A DNA stretch of 15,235 nt from Acidobacteriota bacterium (lineage in GTDB: Bacteria; Acidobacteriota; Terriglobia; Terriglobales; Acidobacteriaceae), in assembly GCA_021846065.1 (NCBI GenBank), contig JAJZCP010000010.1, positions 1-15,235 of the forward strand, given 5' to 3'. Made by a program: the position numbers and the translations under genes. Position 1 is the stretch's first letter, and each line of letters opens with the position of its first letter. Under the pieces are notes generated by a model, which was not told the DNA's origin, made no database searches, and saw only the letters and a list, made by a program, of their open reading frames with translations. Below are positions 5,849 to 13,137 of this stretch, piece by piece.

Positions 5849-7750
5849 GTGCCCGACTCGAAGCAACCCTCCCTTTTGACGAAGCTGTTCCAGGATCGAC
5901 CGGTGCTGTGCGACGGAGCGATGGGAACTGTACTCTATGGCCGTGGCGTTTTTATCCATCGCTGCTATGACGAGCTGAATCTTTCCGACCCTTCGCTGAT
6001 TCTTGCCATTCACGAAGAATATCTGCAAAGCGGAGCCGAGTTGCTGGAGACGAATACCTTTGGCGCCAATCGGTTTCGGCTGGAACGGCACGGGCTGAGC
6101 GACAAGGTGGCGGAGATCAATGCAGCCGGAGTTCGCATTGCGCGCGAAGCGGTTGCTCACTTCAAGGAAAAGCAGGCAGGCGAAGCGTGGGTGGCTGGCG
6201 CAATTGGACCGCTGGGCGTGCGCCTGGAACCACTGGGCAAGATTGCGCTCTCGGAGGCGCGTGCAGCATTTGAAGAACAAATCAGTGCGCTGGTGAGCGC
6301 CGGTGTCGATCTGCTGATTGTGGAGACGATGCCGGCGGTGAACGAAGCGCGCGAAGCGCTGCTGGCGGCAAAGACGATTGCGCCGGAGTTGCCGGTGGCC
6401 GTGATGATGACGGTGGATGAAGATGGCCGATGCCTGGATGGAACGACGCCGGAGCAGGCGGCGGCGACGCTGACCGAAGCCGGAGCGGATGCAGTGGGAT
6501 GCAACTGCTCGACCGGACCGGCGACTGTGCTGACGGCGGTGGAGGCGATGCGCAAAGCGACACACCTGCCGCTGATGGCCATGCCCAATGCGGGGATGCC
6601 GCGCGCGGTGGAGGGTCGCAACATCTATCTGTGCTCGCCGGAGTATATGGCGAGTTTTGCGCGCAAAGTGGTGAAGGCTGGAACGCAGTTTGTGGGCGGC
6701 TGCTGCGGAACGACGCCAAACCATATCCGCGCAATGAAGTCCGCGCTGCGGGCGCTGGACGCGCAGACCCACATTGCGCTGACCGAGCCGACCCAGGCTG
6801 AGATCAGCGCGGAGACGCCGCCATTGCCACTGGCGCAGCGCTCGACCGTGGGCAGGCTGATTGCGGAAGGAAAGTTCGTGACCATGGTGGAGATTGTGCC
6901 GCCACGTGGAATCGACTCCGCAAAAGAGCTGGAAGGCGCAAAGCTGCTGACCGCGCTGGGCGTGCATGCGATCAATGTGCCGGATTCGCCGCGCGCGTCG
7001 GCAAGGATGAGCGCGCAGAGCCTGTGCATTCAGATTCAGCAACAGACGGGCATGGAAACCGTGCTGCACTATACGTGCCGCGACCGCAATATCCTGAGCA
7101 TTCAGTCCGATCTGCTGGGCGCCTCTTCACTGAAGCTGAAAAACATCCTGTGTCTGACAGGCGATCCACCGAAGCTGGGTAACTATCCGGATGCGACGGC
7201 GGTCTTCGATGTGGATGCAATCGGCCTGGTGAATATCGTGCGGCGGCTGAATCATGGCCTGGACATTGGTTCCAACGCGATTGGCGGCTCAACCAACTTC
7301 ACCATTGGCGTCGCTGCCAATCCCGGCGTTCCCGACATTGAGCAGGAGCTGCGGCGATTTGCCTGGAAGGTGGATGCAGGCGCGGAGTACGCAATTACGC
7401 AGCCGGTCTTTGACATGCGTTTGCTGGAGCGATTTCTGAAACGGATTGAGTCGTTCCGGATTCCCGTGATTGCCGGCATCTGGCCGCTGACCAGCCTGCG
7501 GAATGCCGAGTTCATGCGCAACGATCTGCGTGTTTCCATGCCGGAGGCGGTAATGCTGCGCATGGCGCAGGCCGAGACTCCGGAAGCGGCGCGCGCAGAA
7601 GGGATTTGCATTGCGCAGGAGATGTTGGCCGAGGCGCGACCGATGGTGCAGGGCGTGCAGGTGAGCGCGCCGTTTGGCCGCTACACACTGGCAGCCGAGA
7701 TTCTGGAGTCCGTGTTGCCACGGCAGAACGCCTCCGCAGCGGGACAATGA
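5849..7750 (+). CDS. Bifunctional homocysteine S-methyltransferase / methylenetetrahydrofolate reductase
   Basis: This is a fusion of the YitJ type. The N-terminal half (about residues 10-310) is a homocysteine-binding TIM barrel with the opening DGAMGT, ELLETNTFGAN, and zinc ligands Cys220 in GCNCSTGP plus Cys285 and Cys286 in GGCCGTTP. The C-terminal half (about 340-625) is an FAD-dependent MTHFR barrel, with EIVPPRG, LHYTCRDRN, CLTGDPP and YAITQPVFD. Together they would make 5-methyl-THF and methylate homocysteine to methionine; no cobalamin domain is present. With a GTG start at 5849 the protein is 633 residues, close to the usual size of about 610. An ATG at 5750 in the same frame would add 33 residues unlike the family, so it is less likely. 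Neither start has a strong ribosome binding site, so the exact start is uncertain. xseB follows after 31 nt and is probably co-transcribed. Confidence 0.93.
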   Translation: MPDSKQPSLLTKLFQDRPVLCDGAMGTVLYGRGVFIHRCYDELNLSDPSLILAIHEEYLQSGAELLETNTFGANRFRLERHGLSDKVAEINAAGVRIAREAVAHFKEKQAGEAWVAGAIGPLGVRLEPLGKIALSEARAAFEEQISALVSAGVDLLIVETMPAVNEAREALLAAKTIAPELPVAVMMTVDEDGRCLDGTTPEQAAATLTEAGADAVGCNCSTGPATVLTAVEAMRKATHLPLMAMPNAGMPRAVEGRNIYLCSPEYMASFARKVVKAGTQFVGGCCGTTPNHIRAMKSALRALDAQTHIALTEPTQAEISAETPPLPLAQRSTVGRLIAEGKFVTMVEIVPPRGIDSAKELEGAKLLTALGVHAINVPDSPRASARMSAQSLCIQIQQQTGMETVLHYTCRDRNILSIQSDLLGASSLKLKNILCLTGDPPKLGNYPDATAVFDVDAIGLVNIVRRLNHGLDIGSNAIGGSTNFTIGVAANPGVPDIEQELRRFAWKVDAGAEYAITQPVFDMRLLERFLKRIESFRIPVIAGIWPLTSLRNAEFMRNDLRVSMPEAVMLRMAQAETPEAARAEGICIAQEMLAEARPMVQGVQVSAPFGRYTLAAEILESVLPRQNASAAGQ

Positions 7751-7781
7751 CAAGAAGCGCAAGGCAGAAAGAAGAACGACG

Positions 7782-8003
7782 ATGGCCAAGTTTGAAGACG
7801 CACTGCACAAGCTGGAAACGATCGTGCAGAAACTGGAACAGGGCGAACTGACGCTGGAAGAATCGGTGCGGTTGTTCGAACAGGGAGTACAACTCTCCAC
7901 AGCATGCCGTCAGGAACTGGACGCCGCCGAAGGACGCGTGCAGAAGCTGATTGCACAGCGCGACGGCGAGCTGCGCACCGAGGCGTTTGAAGCCGAGGAT
8001 TGA
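7782..8003 (+). CDS. xseB: Exodeoxyribonuclease VII small subunit
   Basis: This 73-residue protein is the small subunit of exonuclease VII, several copies of which bind the large subunit XseA to degrade single-stranded DNA into oligonucleotides. It is almost wholly helical with the family signature: FEDALHKLETIVQKLEQGEL, then LEESVRLFEQGVQL, CRQELDAAEGRVQKL and an acidic tail. The ATG at 7782 begins the conserved MAKFEDAL and lies 31 nt after the methyltransferase/MTHFR stop, with a purine-rich AGAAAGAAGAA upstream. The same frame is open further left, inside the previous gene, but that part is not XseB-like. xseA is not in the window. Length and motif order are normal for the family. Confidence 0.93.
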   Translation: MAKFEDALHKLETIVQKLEQGELTLEESVRLFEQGVQLSTACRQELDAAEGRVQKLIAQRDGELRTEAFEAED

Positions 8004-8039
8004 GGCAGCGTCGGCCACCAAGCAACTGGAATCGATCGA

Positions 8040-8084
8040 AGCATCCAGGAAAGAAGCATCCGGGAGATAAGCATCCGGGAGAGA
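8040..8084. repeat. Three tandem 15-bp repeats between xseB and the SDR gene
   Basis: The unit AGCATCCGGGAGAKA occurs three times head to tail at 8040-8054, 8055-8069 and 8070-8084. Copy 1 has A for the central G and AAAGA at its end; copies 2 and 3 differ at one base (T/G). The motif GCATCC appears once more at 8092-8097. The array lies in the 158-nt non-coding gap, starting 37 nt after the xseB stop and ending 77 nt before the SDR start. It could be a repeated regulator-binding site or a small minisatellite. The rest of the gap shows no clear promoter. Confidence 0.8.
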
Positions 8085-8161
8085 AATATTGCGCATCCAA
8101 TGAAACGTACTACATCGATTTGCTGAGCAACGATGCCACGGAAGGATGACGGAAAGTGACG

Positions 8162-8935
8162 ATGGAGCCGAGAGAGGCGTTTCGAGTGGATGGATGCTCC
8201 GCGCTGGTGACGGGCGGCGCAAGCGGCATCGGTGAAGCTACCGTCTGCGAACTTGCGCGTGCCGGAGCGCAGGTCTGGATTGCAGATATCCAGTTGCAGG
8301 CTGCGGAAAAACTGGCCGCCGGGCTGACAACGCGCGGCTTGCAGGCGCATGCGGTGCGGATGGACGTGACGGACGCAGCTTCGATTGGCGCGGTAGCCGC
8401 GAAGATCGAGCGGCTGGACGTGCTGGTGAACAACGCAGGGATTGGACACGTCGGTTCGGTGGAAACAACCGAAGCGGAAGATTTTGACCGACTGATGAAT
8501 GTGAACGTGCGCTCGGTTTATCTGGTGACGCGGGCGATGCTTCCGCTGCTGCTGGCCAGCGAACGCAAGGGCAGCATTGTGAACATTGGATCGGTGGCCG
8601 GGTTGATCGGCATTCGACAGCGCTTTGCGTATTGCACGAGCAAGGGCGCGGTACTGGCGATGACGCGACAACTGGCCGTGGAGTATCCGCGCCAACTGCG
8701 CGTGAATGCCATTTGTCCGGGGACGGTGGAGACGCCGTTTGTGGAGGGATATCTGGACAAATATCATGCAAACGAAAAGGAAAAGGTGCGCGAAGAACTG
8801 CGTGCGCGTCAGCCGATCGGGCGGCTGGGAACGCCGGAGGATGTGGCCGCGATGGTGCGTTATCTGGTTTCACCGGAAGCAAGCTTCATCACGGGGTCGC
8901 TGATGACCATCGATGGCGGATGGACAGCAGCATAA
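8162..8935 (+). CDS. Short-chain dehydrogenase, likely 2-keto-3-deoxy-L-fuconate/rhamnonate dehydrogenase
   Basis: This 257-residue classical SDR has the cofactor motif TGGASGIG (residues 17-24), NNAG (90-93), catalytic Ser144, Tyr157 and Lys161 (YCTSK), and the late motif NAICPGTVETPF. Asp42 after the second beta strand predicts NAD rather than NADP. The substrate is inferred from context: the next gene is a fumarylacetoacetate-hydrolase-family enzyme and a fuconolactonase-like gene follows, the trio found in the non-phosphorylating L-fucose and L-rhamnose pathways. In that pathway an SDR oxidises the 4-hydroxyl of 2-keto-3-deoxy-L-fuconate. An SDR can instead oxidise L-fucose itself, so which step it performs is open. 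The ATG at 8162 has GGAA 7 nt upstream; a GTG two codons earlier (8156) is also possible. The FAH-family gene follows 28 nt later. Confidence 0.85.
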   Translation: MEPREAFRVDGCSALVTGGASGIGEATVCELARAGAQVWIADIQLQAAEKLAAGLTTRGLQAHAVRMDVTDAASIGAVAAKIERLDVLVNNAGIGHVGSVETTEAEDFDRLMNVNVRSVYLVTRAMLPLLLASERKGSIVNIGSVAGLIGIRQRFAYCTSKGAVLAMTRQLAVEYPRQLRVNAICPGTVETPFVEGYLDKYHANEKEKVREELRARQPIGRLGTPEDVAAMVRYLVSPEASFITGSLMTIDGGWTAA

Positions 8936-8963
8936 AACAAACTGAAATCAACCGGGGGATGCA

Positions 8964-9791
8964 ATGAAGCTGGTGACATTTTCAACGCGCGAAAGAATCC
9001 AGAAACCGGGTTATCTGCTGGAAGATTCCGAGGAAGTTGTCGACCTTTCAAGCGAATATAAAAGCACGCTACATGTTATTCAGCATCCACATGCGTCGCT
9101 TCCTGTGGCGGCGCGATTTCCCTTGAGCGAAGTTCGGCTGCATGCACCGATCTGCAATCCTCCGCGCATCTTCTGCATCGGGTTGAACTATCGCGATCAT
9201 GCGCTGGAATCCCGGCTGGAGATTCCGAAGTTTCCGGTTGTCTTTTTCAAGATGACTCCCTCCATCGTCGGGCCGGAAGAGACGATTGTGCTGCCGCGCG
9301 AGACCAGCGAGCCGGACTACGAAGCGGAGCTGGCCGTGGTGATCAGTAAAGGCGGCTATCGCATCGGTGCAGACAACGCGATGGAGCATGTGTACGGGTA
9401 TACGATTGTGAACGATGTGAGTGCGCGTGACGTGCAGTTCTCCACCTCGCAGTGGTCGCTGTCGAAGAGCCTGCCGACATTTTGCCCGATAGGGCCTTCG
9501 ATTGTGACCAAGGATGAGATTTCCGATCCGCATGCGCTGCGCATTCATCTGGAGATCAACGGAGAAGTGTTGCAGGACTCCAGCACGCGCGAGCTGATCT
9601 TCAGCGTTCCGGAGTTGATTGCGTACATTTCATCGCTGACGCCACTGCTGCCGGGCGATATCATTTCAACGGGAACACCGAGCGGCGTGGGTTTTGCCCG
9701 GACGCCGAAACGCTGGCTGCGCAGCGGCGACCGCGTGAGCATCACGATTGATGGACTGGGAACACTCGTGAATTCTGTCAGCGCGGAGTGA
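8964..9791 (+). CDS. Fumarylacetoacetate hydrolase family protein, likely 2,4-diketo-3-deoxy-L-fuconate hydrolase
   Basis: This 275-residue protein has the FAH fold signatures: IFCIGLNYRDHALE (about 69-82), the metal-binding ExE in PDYEAEL (Glu120, Glu122), NDVSARD with Asp151, the lysine-containing SLSKSLPTFCPIGP (Lys168) and GDIISTGTPSGVG (231-243). Such enzymes use Mg2+ or Mn2+ to cleave or hydrolyse beta-diketo acids. Next to an SDR and a fuconolactonase-like gene, the best guess is cleavage of 2,4-diketo-3-deoxy-L-fuconate (or rhamnonate) to pyruvate and L-lactate. Ureidoglycolate lyase-type and acylpyruvase activities are alternatives in this family. The ATG at 8964 has GGGGGA 4 nt upstream, and the start matches the conserved MKL opening. 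Its last 14 nt overlap, tail to tail, the last 14 nt of the minus-strand lactonase gene. Confidence 0.9.
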   Translation: MKLVTFSTRERIQKPGYLLEDSEEVVDLSSEYKSTLHVIQHPHASLPVAARFPLSEVRLHAPICNPPRIFCIGLNYRDHALESRLEIPKFPVVFFKMTPSIVGPEETIVLPRETSEPDYEAELAVVISKGGYRIGADNAMEHVYGYTIVNDVSARDVQFSTSQWSLSKSLPTFCPIGPSIVTKDEISDPHALRIHLEINGEVLQDSSTRELIFSVPELIAYISSLTPLLPGDIISTGTPSGVGFARTPKRWLRSGDRVSITIDGLGTLVNSVSAE

Positions 9792-10653
9792 CGTTTTCGC
9801 AGCGGGTCGGAGCGAGTTTGTAGATGCGTTGCGCGTTGAGGCCGAAGATCGCATCCCGCTCCGCTGCGGTACAGTTCCGCAGGAGTTCTTCAGCGGTTTC
9901 GCACCAGCGCGGAAAACTTGCAGCCACGGTGCAGACGGGCCAGTCCGAGCCGAAGAGCAATCGCGCAGGGCCAAAGGCATCGAGCGCAACTTCGACGAAC
10001 GGACGCAAATCTTCGATCTTCCAGCGGTCCCGGACGGCCTCGGTGACGATGCCTGAGAGCTTGCAGGAGATGTGTTTGCGCGCGGCAAGCTCCCGCAGAT
10101 GCGTGGCCCAGGGTTGCAACTCTCCAGCGGCGATGCGCGGTTTTGCAAGATGGTCCAGAACGATGCTCTGTTCGGAGTGGCGATCGACAAGGCGCAGCGC
10201 GGATTCCATCTGCCGCTCGACGATAAGCAGGTCATAGACGAGGCCGGTGGGCTGAAACAAACTCAAACCGTGATTGAACTGCACATCCTCAAAGAATGCG
10301 TCCGGCTCAGCCTGAAGAACATGGCGCAGCCCGCAGAGTTTTGGATGTGCAGCGTACCGCTCCAGCAGGGCCGCAATCTGCGGCGAAGCGAGCGGAAGCC
10401 ATCCGACAACGCCTGCAATCCACGGCGTCGCGTCCGCCAGGGCAAGCAGCCAATCCGTCTCCTCGATGGACTGGCGCGCCTGCACGGCGATGCAGCCATC
10501 CATCGCGTTGGCTTGCAGCAGTGGCGCGAGATCGGTGGGCAAAAAATCGCGCCGGAGCGCGGACAGGGCATCGTCGATCCAGTCGAATTCCTGCGTTGTG
10601 TACCGCCAGAAGTGCTGGTGTGCGTCGATTCGAATTGCGGATTGTATGGACAT
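9778..10653 (-). CDS. Amidohydrolase, L-fuconolactonase-like
   Basis: This 291-residue member of the amidohydrolase-2 TIM-barrel family is predicted to open a deoxyhexono-lactone to the free acid. It begins RIDAHQHFW (His12, His14), followed by ALRRDFLPTDL, VQARQSIEETDWLL, GLRHVLQAEPD (His111), IVLDHLAKP (His158), CKLSGIVTEA and GSDWPV (Asp247). This whole series matches L-fuconolactonase and L-rhamnono-lactonase relatives. The frame is open to 10920, but the protein family starts at the ATG at 10653; the extra part lies antisense to the next gene. A GGAG sits 12 nt before this ATG, rather far. It is transcribed against the SDR-FAH pair and divergently from the glycosidase gene, so it has its own promoter. 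The true lactone substrate is inferred. Confidence 0.9.
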   Translation of the reverse strand: MSIQSAIRIDAHQHFWRYTTQEFDWIDDALSALRRDFLPTDLAPLLQANAMDGCIAVQARQSIEETDWLLALADATPWIAGVVGWLPLASPQIAALLERYAAHPKLCGLRHVLQAEPDAFFEDVQFNHGLSLFQPTGLVYDLLIVERQMESALRLVDRHSEQSIVLDHLAKPRIAAGELQPWATHLRELAARKHISCKLSGIVTEAVRDRWKIEDLRPFVEVALDAFGPARLLFGSDWPVCTVAASFPRWCETAEELLRNCTAAERDAIFGLNAQRIYKLAPTRCENVTPR

Positions 10654-10672
10654 CGGCAGGTAGCACTCCGGA

Positions 10673-10686
10673 GGCAGGCGTCTGCC
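10673..10686. repeat. Small inverted repeat in the divergent promoter region
   Basis: GGCAG (10673-10677) and CTGCC (10682-10686) form a perfect 5-bp inverted repeat with a 4-nt spacer. It lies between the divergent lactonase (start 10653) and glycosidase (start 10748) genes and just upstream of the TATGAT hexamer, a plausible position for an operator serving both. It is short enough to occur by chance. Confidence 0.3.
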
Positions 10687-10688
10687 CG

Positions 10689-10694
10689 TATGAT
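10689..10694 (+). promoter_or_regulatory. Possible -10 element upstream of the Sec-exported glycosidase
   Basis: TATGAT matches the -10 consensus at five of six positions and would start transcription near 10701, 47 nt before the ATG. No good -35 hexamer is visible 16-18 nt upstream. Regulation by an activator bound in this 94-nt divergent region is possible but not shown. Confidence 0.35.
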
Positions 10695-10747
10695 ATTCTC
10701 GGCAGTCGCGCGAATCCAGCGACAAAACCTCCACGAGGAAATATCCC

Positions 10748-11899
10748 ATGCGACGATTTGCGTCTATTCGCTTCCCTTTCCTGCTGGCATCGTTGGCGCT
10801 TTGCGTTTCTGTTGCGGCGCATGCGCGCGCGCGCTGGACGGAAGCCGAAGCACAGGCATGGCAGGCAAAGCAGCCACCACTTTTGACGGGCGGAAATTTT
10901 CTTCCGTCGGATGCGATCAATCAACTGGAGATGTGGCAGGCTGCGACGTTTGATCCGGTAACGATTGACCGCGAAATGGGCTACGCCGAAGGTGTTGGCA
11001 TGAAGACGATGCGCGTCTTTCTGCACGATCTGCTGTGGCAGCAGGATGCAAACGGGATGCAGCAGCGGATGAATACATTCCTGGCGATTGCGGCGAAGCA
11101 CCACATTCGTCCAGTGTTTGTGCTCTTCGATTCGTGCTGGGATCCGTATCCAAAGCTGGGGCCGCAACGGCCACCGATTCCCGGCGTGCATAACTCGGGA
11201 TGGGTGCAGAGTCCGGGGAAAAGCGCGCTGATGGACCCGGCGCAGCAACCGCGTCTGGAGACCTATGTGAAGGGCGTGATCGGCGCGTTTGCACAGGACG
11301 ACCGCATTCTGGCGTGGGATATGTGGAATGAGCCGGACAACACGAATGGGCCGGAGTATCACTGGATGGAGCCGCCCAACAAAGTAGCGCGCGTGGCGGA
11401 GTTGTTGCCGCAGGTTTTTGCCTGGGCGCGGTCGGCAAATCCATCGCAGCCGTTGACCAGCGGCGTGTGGCAGGGGGACTGGTCAAGCCTGGCGAAGATG
11501 AGCGCAGTGGCACGAATTCAGGTGACGGAATCCGATATTTTGAGCTTTCACAACTACGGCTGGCCAGAGGAGTTTGAGCAGCGTGTGGATGAACTGACGC
11601 AGTTTCATCGACCGATTCTCTGCACGGAATATATGGCGCGTAGCGTGGGCAGCACCTTTGACACGATTCTGCCGGTGGTGTGGCGCAGGCAACTGATGGG
11701 AGCGATCAACTGGGGACTGGTCGTCGGCAAGAGCCAGACGAATCTGCCGTGGGACTCCTGGCAGCGGCCCTATGTGATCGAGCAACCTCCCGTCTGGTTT
11801 CACGATGTTTTCTATCCGGATGGCAAGCCATATCGAGCGCGCGAAGCACAGGTTCTGCGCGACTACAACAGCCGCAGACGGGAAGGAACAGCGAAGTGA
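10748..11899 (+). CDS. Sec-exported clan GH-A glycoside hydrolase (cellulase-like)
   Basis: This 383-residue protein begins with a Sec signal peptide: MRRFASIRF, a hydrophobic core, and a likely cut after AHA (residue 26). The rest is a GH-A TIM barrel: MKTMRVFLHDLLWQQD (about 85-100), VFVLFDSCWDP, WDMWNEPDN with predicted acid/base Glu195, ISFHNYGWPEE-like LSFHNYG, ILCTEYMARS with predicted nucleophile Glu294, and NWGLVVGKSQT. It resembles the family often annotated as cellulase-like or 1,4-beta-xylanase in Acidobacteriota and Bacteroidota; the real substrate is unknown. GAGGAA lies 7 nt before the ATG, a strong site. Its stop overlaps the start of the thiolase gene (GTGA), so the two are translationally coupled. 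Its genomic place beside deoxysugar enzymes suggests action on a fucose- or rhamnose-containing glycan, which is inference. Confidence 0.88.
   Translation: MRRFASIRFPFLLASLALCVSVAAHARARWTEAEAQAWQAKQPPLLTGGNFLPSDAINQLEMWQAATFDPVTIDREMGYAEGVGMKTMRVFLHDLLWQQDANGMQQRMNTFLAIAAKHHIRPVFVLFDSCWDPYPKLGPQRPPIPGVHNSGWVQSPGKSALMDPAQQPRLETYVKGVIGAFAQDDRILAWDMWNEPDNTNGPEYHWMEPPNKVARVAELLPQVFAWARSANPSQPLTSGVWQGDWSSLAKMSAVARIQVTESDILSFHNYGWPEEFEQRVDELTQFHRPILCTEYMARSVGSTFDTILPVVWRRQLMGAINWGLVVGKSQTNLPWDSWQRPYVIEQPPVWFHDVFYPDGKPYRAREAQVLRDYNSRRREGTAK
11883..11887 (+). promoter_or_regulatory. Ribosome binding site fixing the GTG start of the thiolase gene
   Basis: AAGGA lies 8 nt upstream of the GTG at 11896, inside the last codons of the glycosidase gene. 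The upstream open frame inside the glycosidase gene has no thiolase sequence, so GTG at 11896 is the start. Confidence 0.75.
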
Positions 11900-13101
11900 A
11901 AGCGATCTACATTGCAGGCTATTTTCAGTCGCCTTTTGGCAAGCTGATGGCGATGAGCCAGGAGCAGATGCTGGCCGCGGCGGTTGCCGGAGTCTGCGCG
12001 GAGACACGTACGGAAGCGGCGATGATCGACTCGGCTTCCATCGCTGCGGCTTGCAGCTTCTCTCTGCATCAGCAGGGTCTGCTGTCGGGCCTGCTGGCGG
12101 GTGTTCCAGGCATGGAGACCAAGCCGATTGAAAGCGTGGAGAACGCCTGCGCTTCCGGTGGACAGGCGATTCTGAATTGCATCACGCGATTGCAGGCCGG
12201 AATGGGTGAGACGGCCGTCGCAGTGGGCATTGAAAAGATGCGCGACGATCTGGGCAAGGCAGACGGCAAGCGTGTGGGCGAAGCCCTGGGTTATTTTTCC
12301 GATCCGGACGAGCGTTCGGGAAAGGTCTTTGTCTTTCCGCATATCTTTGCCGAGATCATGCAGCGGTACATGCAGACCTGGCGTGTGAGCGAGCGAGAAC
12401 TGGCGTCTGTAGCCGTCAACGAATATGCCCATGCGCGACAGAACCCCTTCGCGCAGATGAGGACGACGGAGTTGACGCTGGATCAGGCTGTGACAATTGC
12501 CGGGGCGAACCGCTATCTGGTGGAGGGATTGCCGCTGAAGACTTTCGACTGCTCACAGATTACAGACGGCTACGCGGCGCTGCTGCTGGCGACTGAGAGT
12601 GGTCTGGCGAAGCTGGGGCTGCGCGCAGCGGATTGCGTGCGCATTGCAGGCTGGGGCAGCGCGGTCGATCCGCTGCAGCATGAGAAGCGGAACGTACTGG
12701 AGCCTGCTGCCGCATATCGCGCCGTGCAGACGGCGTATGCCATGGCCGGAGTGACGGCGGCGGAGATTCAGACGGCGGAAGTGCACGACTGCTTCACGGT
12801 GATGGCGGCGCTGGCGGCGGAGATTCTGGGATTGGCACAGCCGGGTCGCGGCGCAGCGTTTTGGGCCGATGGGAAAGCTGCCGTCGGTGGCTCCTGCGCG
12901 CTGAATACCTCCGGCGGATTGATTGCCAAAGGGCATCCGGTGGGCGCAACTGGAATTGCCATGGTGGGATGGGCAAGCTGGCAGTTGCTGGGCCGGGTGC
13001 CCGCAGCGTTGCAGGTGAGCGACGCGCGCAGGGCTGCCACCTTCAACATCGGCGGGCCGGTCTGCGCATCAGTAGCGACAGTGCTGCAAAGGCCAGAGTA
13101 G
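11896..13101 (+). CDS. Thiolase-family protein, SCP-x type
   Basis: This 401-residue cytoplasmic thiolase has the catalytic cysteine in VENACASGG (Cys85), a histidine in EVHDCFT (His297) and the C-terminal GGLIAKGHPVGATG (His347). The HDCF motif, in place of the HEAF-like motif of degradative thiolases, and the absence of the usual late CxGGG motif (here FNIGGPVC, Cys390) place it with sterol-carrier-protein-x-like thiolases, often annotated as acetyl-CoA acetyltransferase or lipid-transfer protein. All residues expected for that subfamily are present. The GTG start overlaps the glycosidase stop in a GTGA junction, and the second glycosidase follows after 36 nt. Chemically it would cleave or form C-C bonds on acyl-CoA, so its coupling to glycosidases is unexplained. 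No partner such as an OB-fold DUF35 protein, common beside SCP-x thiolases, is present here. Confidence 0.9.
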   Translation: MKAIYIAGYFQSPFGKLMAMSQEQMLAAAVAGVCAETRTEAAMIDSASIAAACSFSLHQQGLLSGLLAGVPGMETKPIESVENACASGGQAILNCITRLQAGMGETAVAVGIEKMRDDLGKADGKRVGEALGYFSDPDERSGKVFVFPHIFAEIMQRYMQTWRVSERELASVAVNEYAHARQNPFAQMRTTELTLDQAVTIAGANRYLVEGLPLKTFDCSQITDGYAALLLATESGLAKLGLRAADCVRIAGWGSAVDPLQHEKRNVLEPAAAYRAVQTAYAMAGVTAAEIQTAEVHDCFTVMAALAAEILGLAQPGRGAAFWADGKAAVGGSCALNTSGGLIAKGHPVGATGIAMVGWASWQLLGRVPAALQVSDARRAATFNIGGPVCASVATVLQRPE

Positions 13102-13137
13102 CGCTCGGAGACGGTGAACCTGAGGCATTGAAAAAGG

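Noticed and set aside
5738..7069. Long open frame on the minus strand opposite the methyltransferase/MTHFR gene
   Set aside because: Its translation is Arg/His-rich and low-complexity with no family resemblance, as expected opposite a GC-rich gene. The plus-strand protein shows clear catalytic motifs throughout.
10654..11362. Minus-strand open frames opposite the first glycosidase, including an 89-codon extension of the lactonase
   Set aside because: The conserved lactonase begins at 10653. The upstream part is Arg/Ala/Cys-rich shadow sequence antisense to the glycosidase signal peptide and domain.
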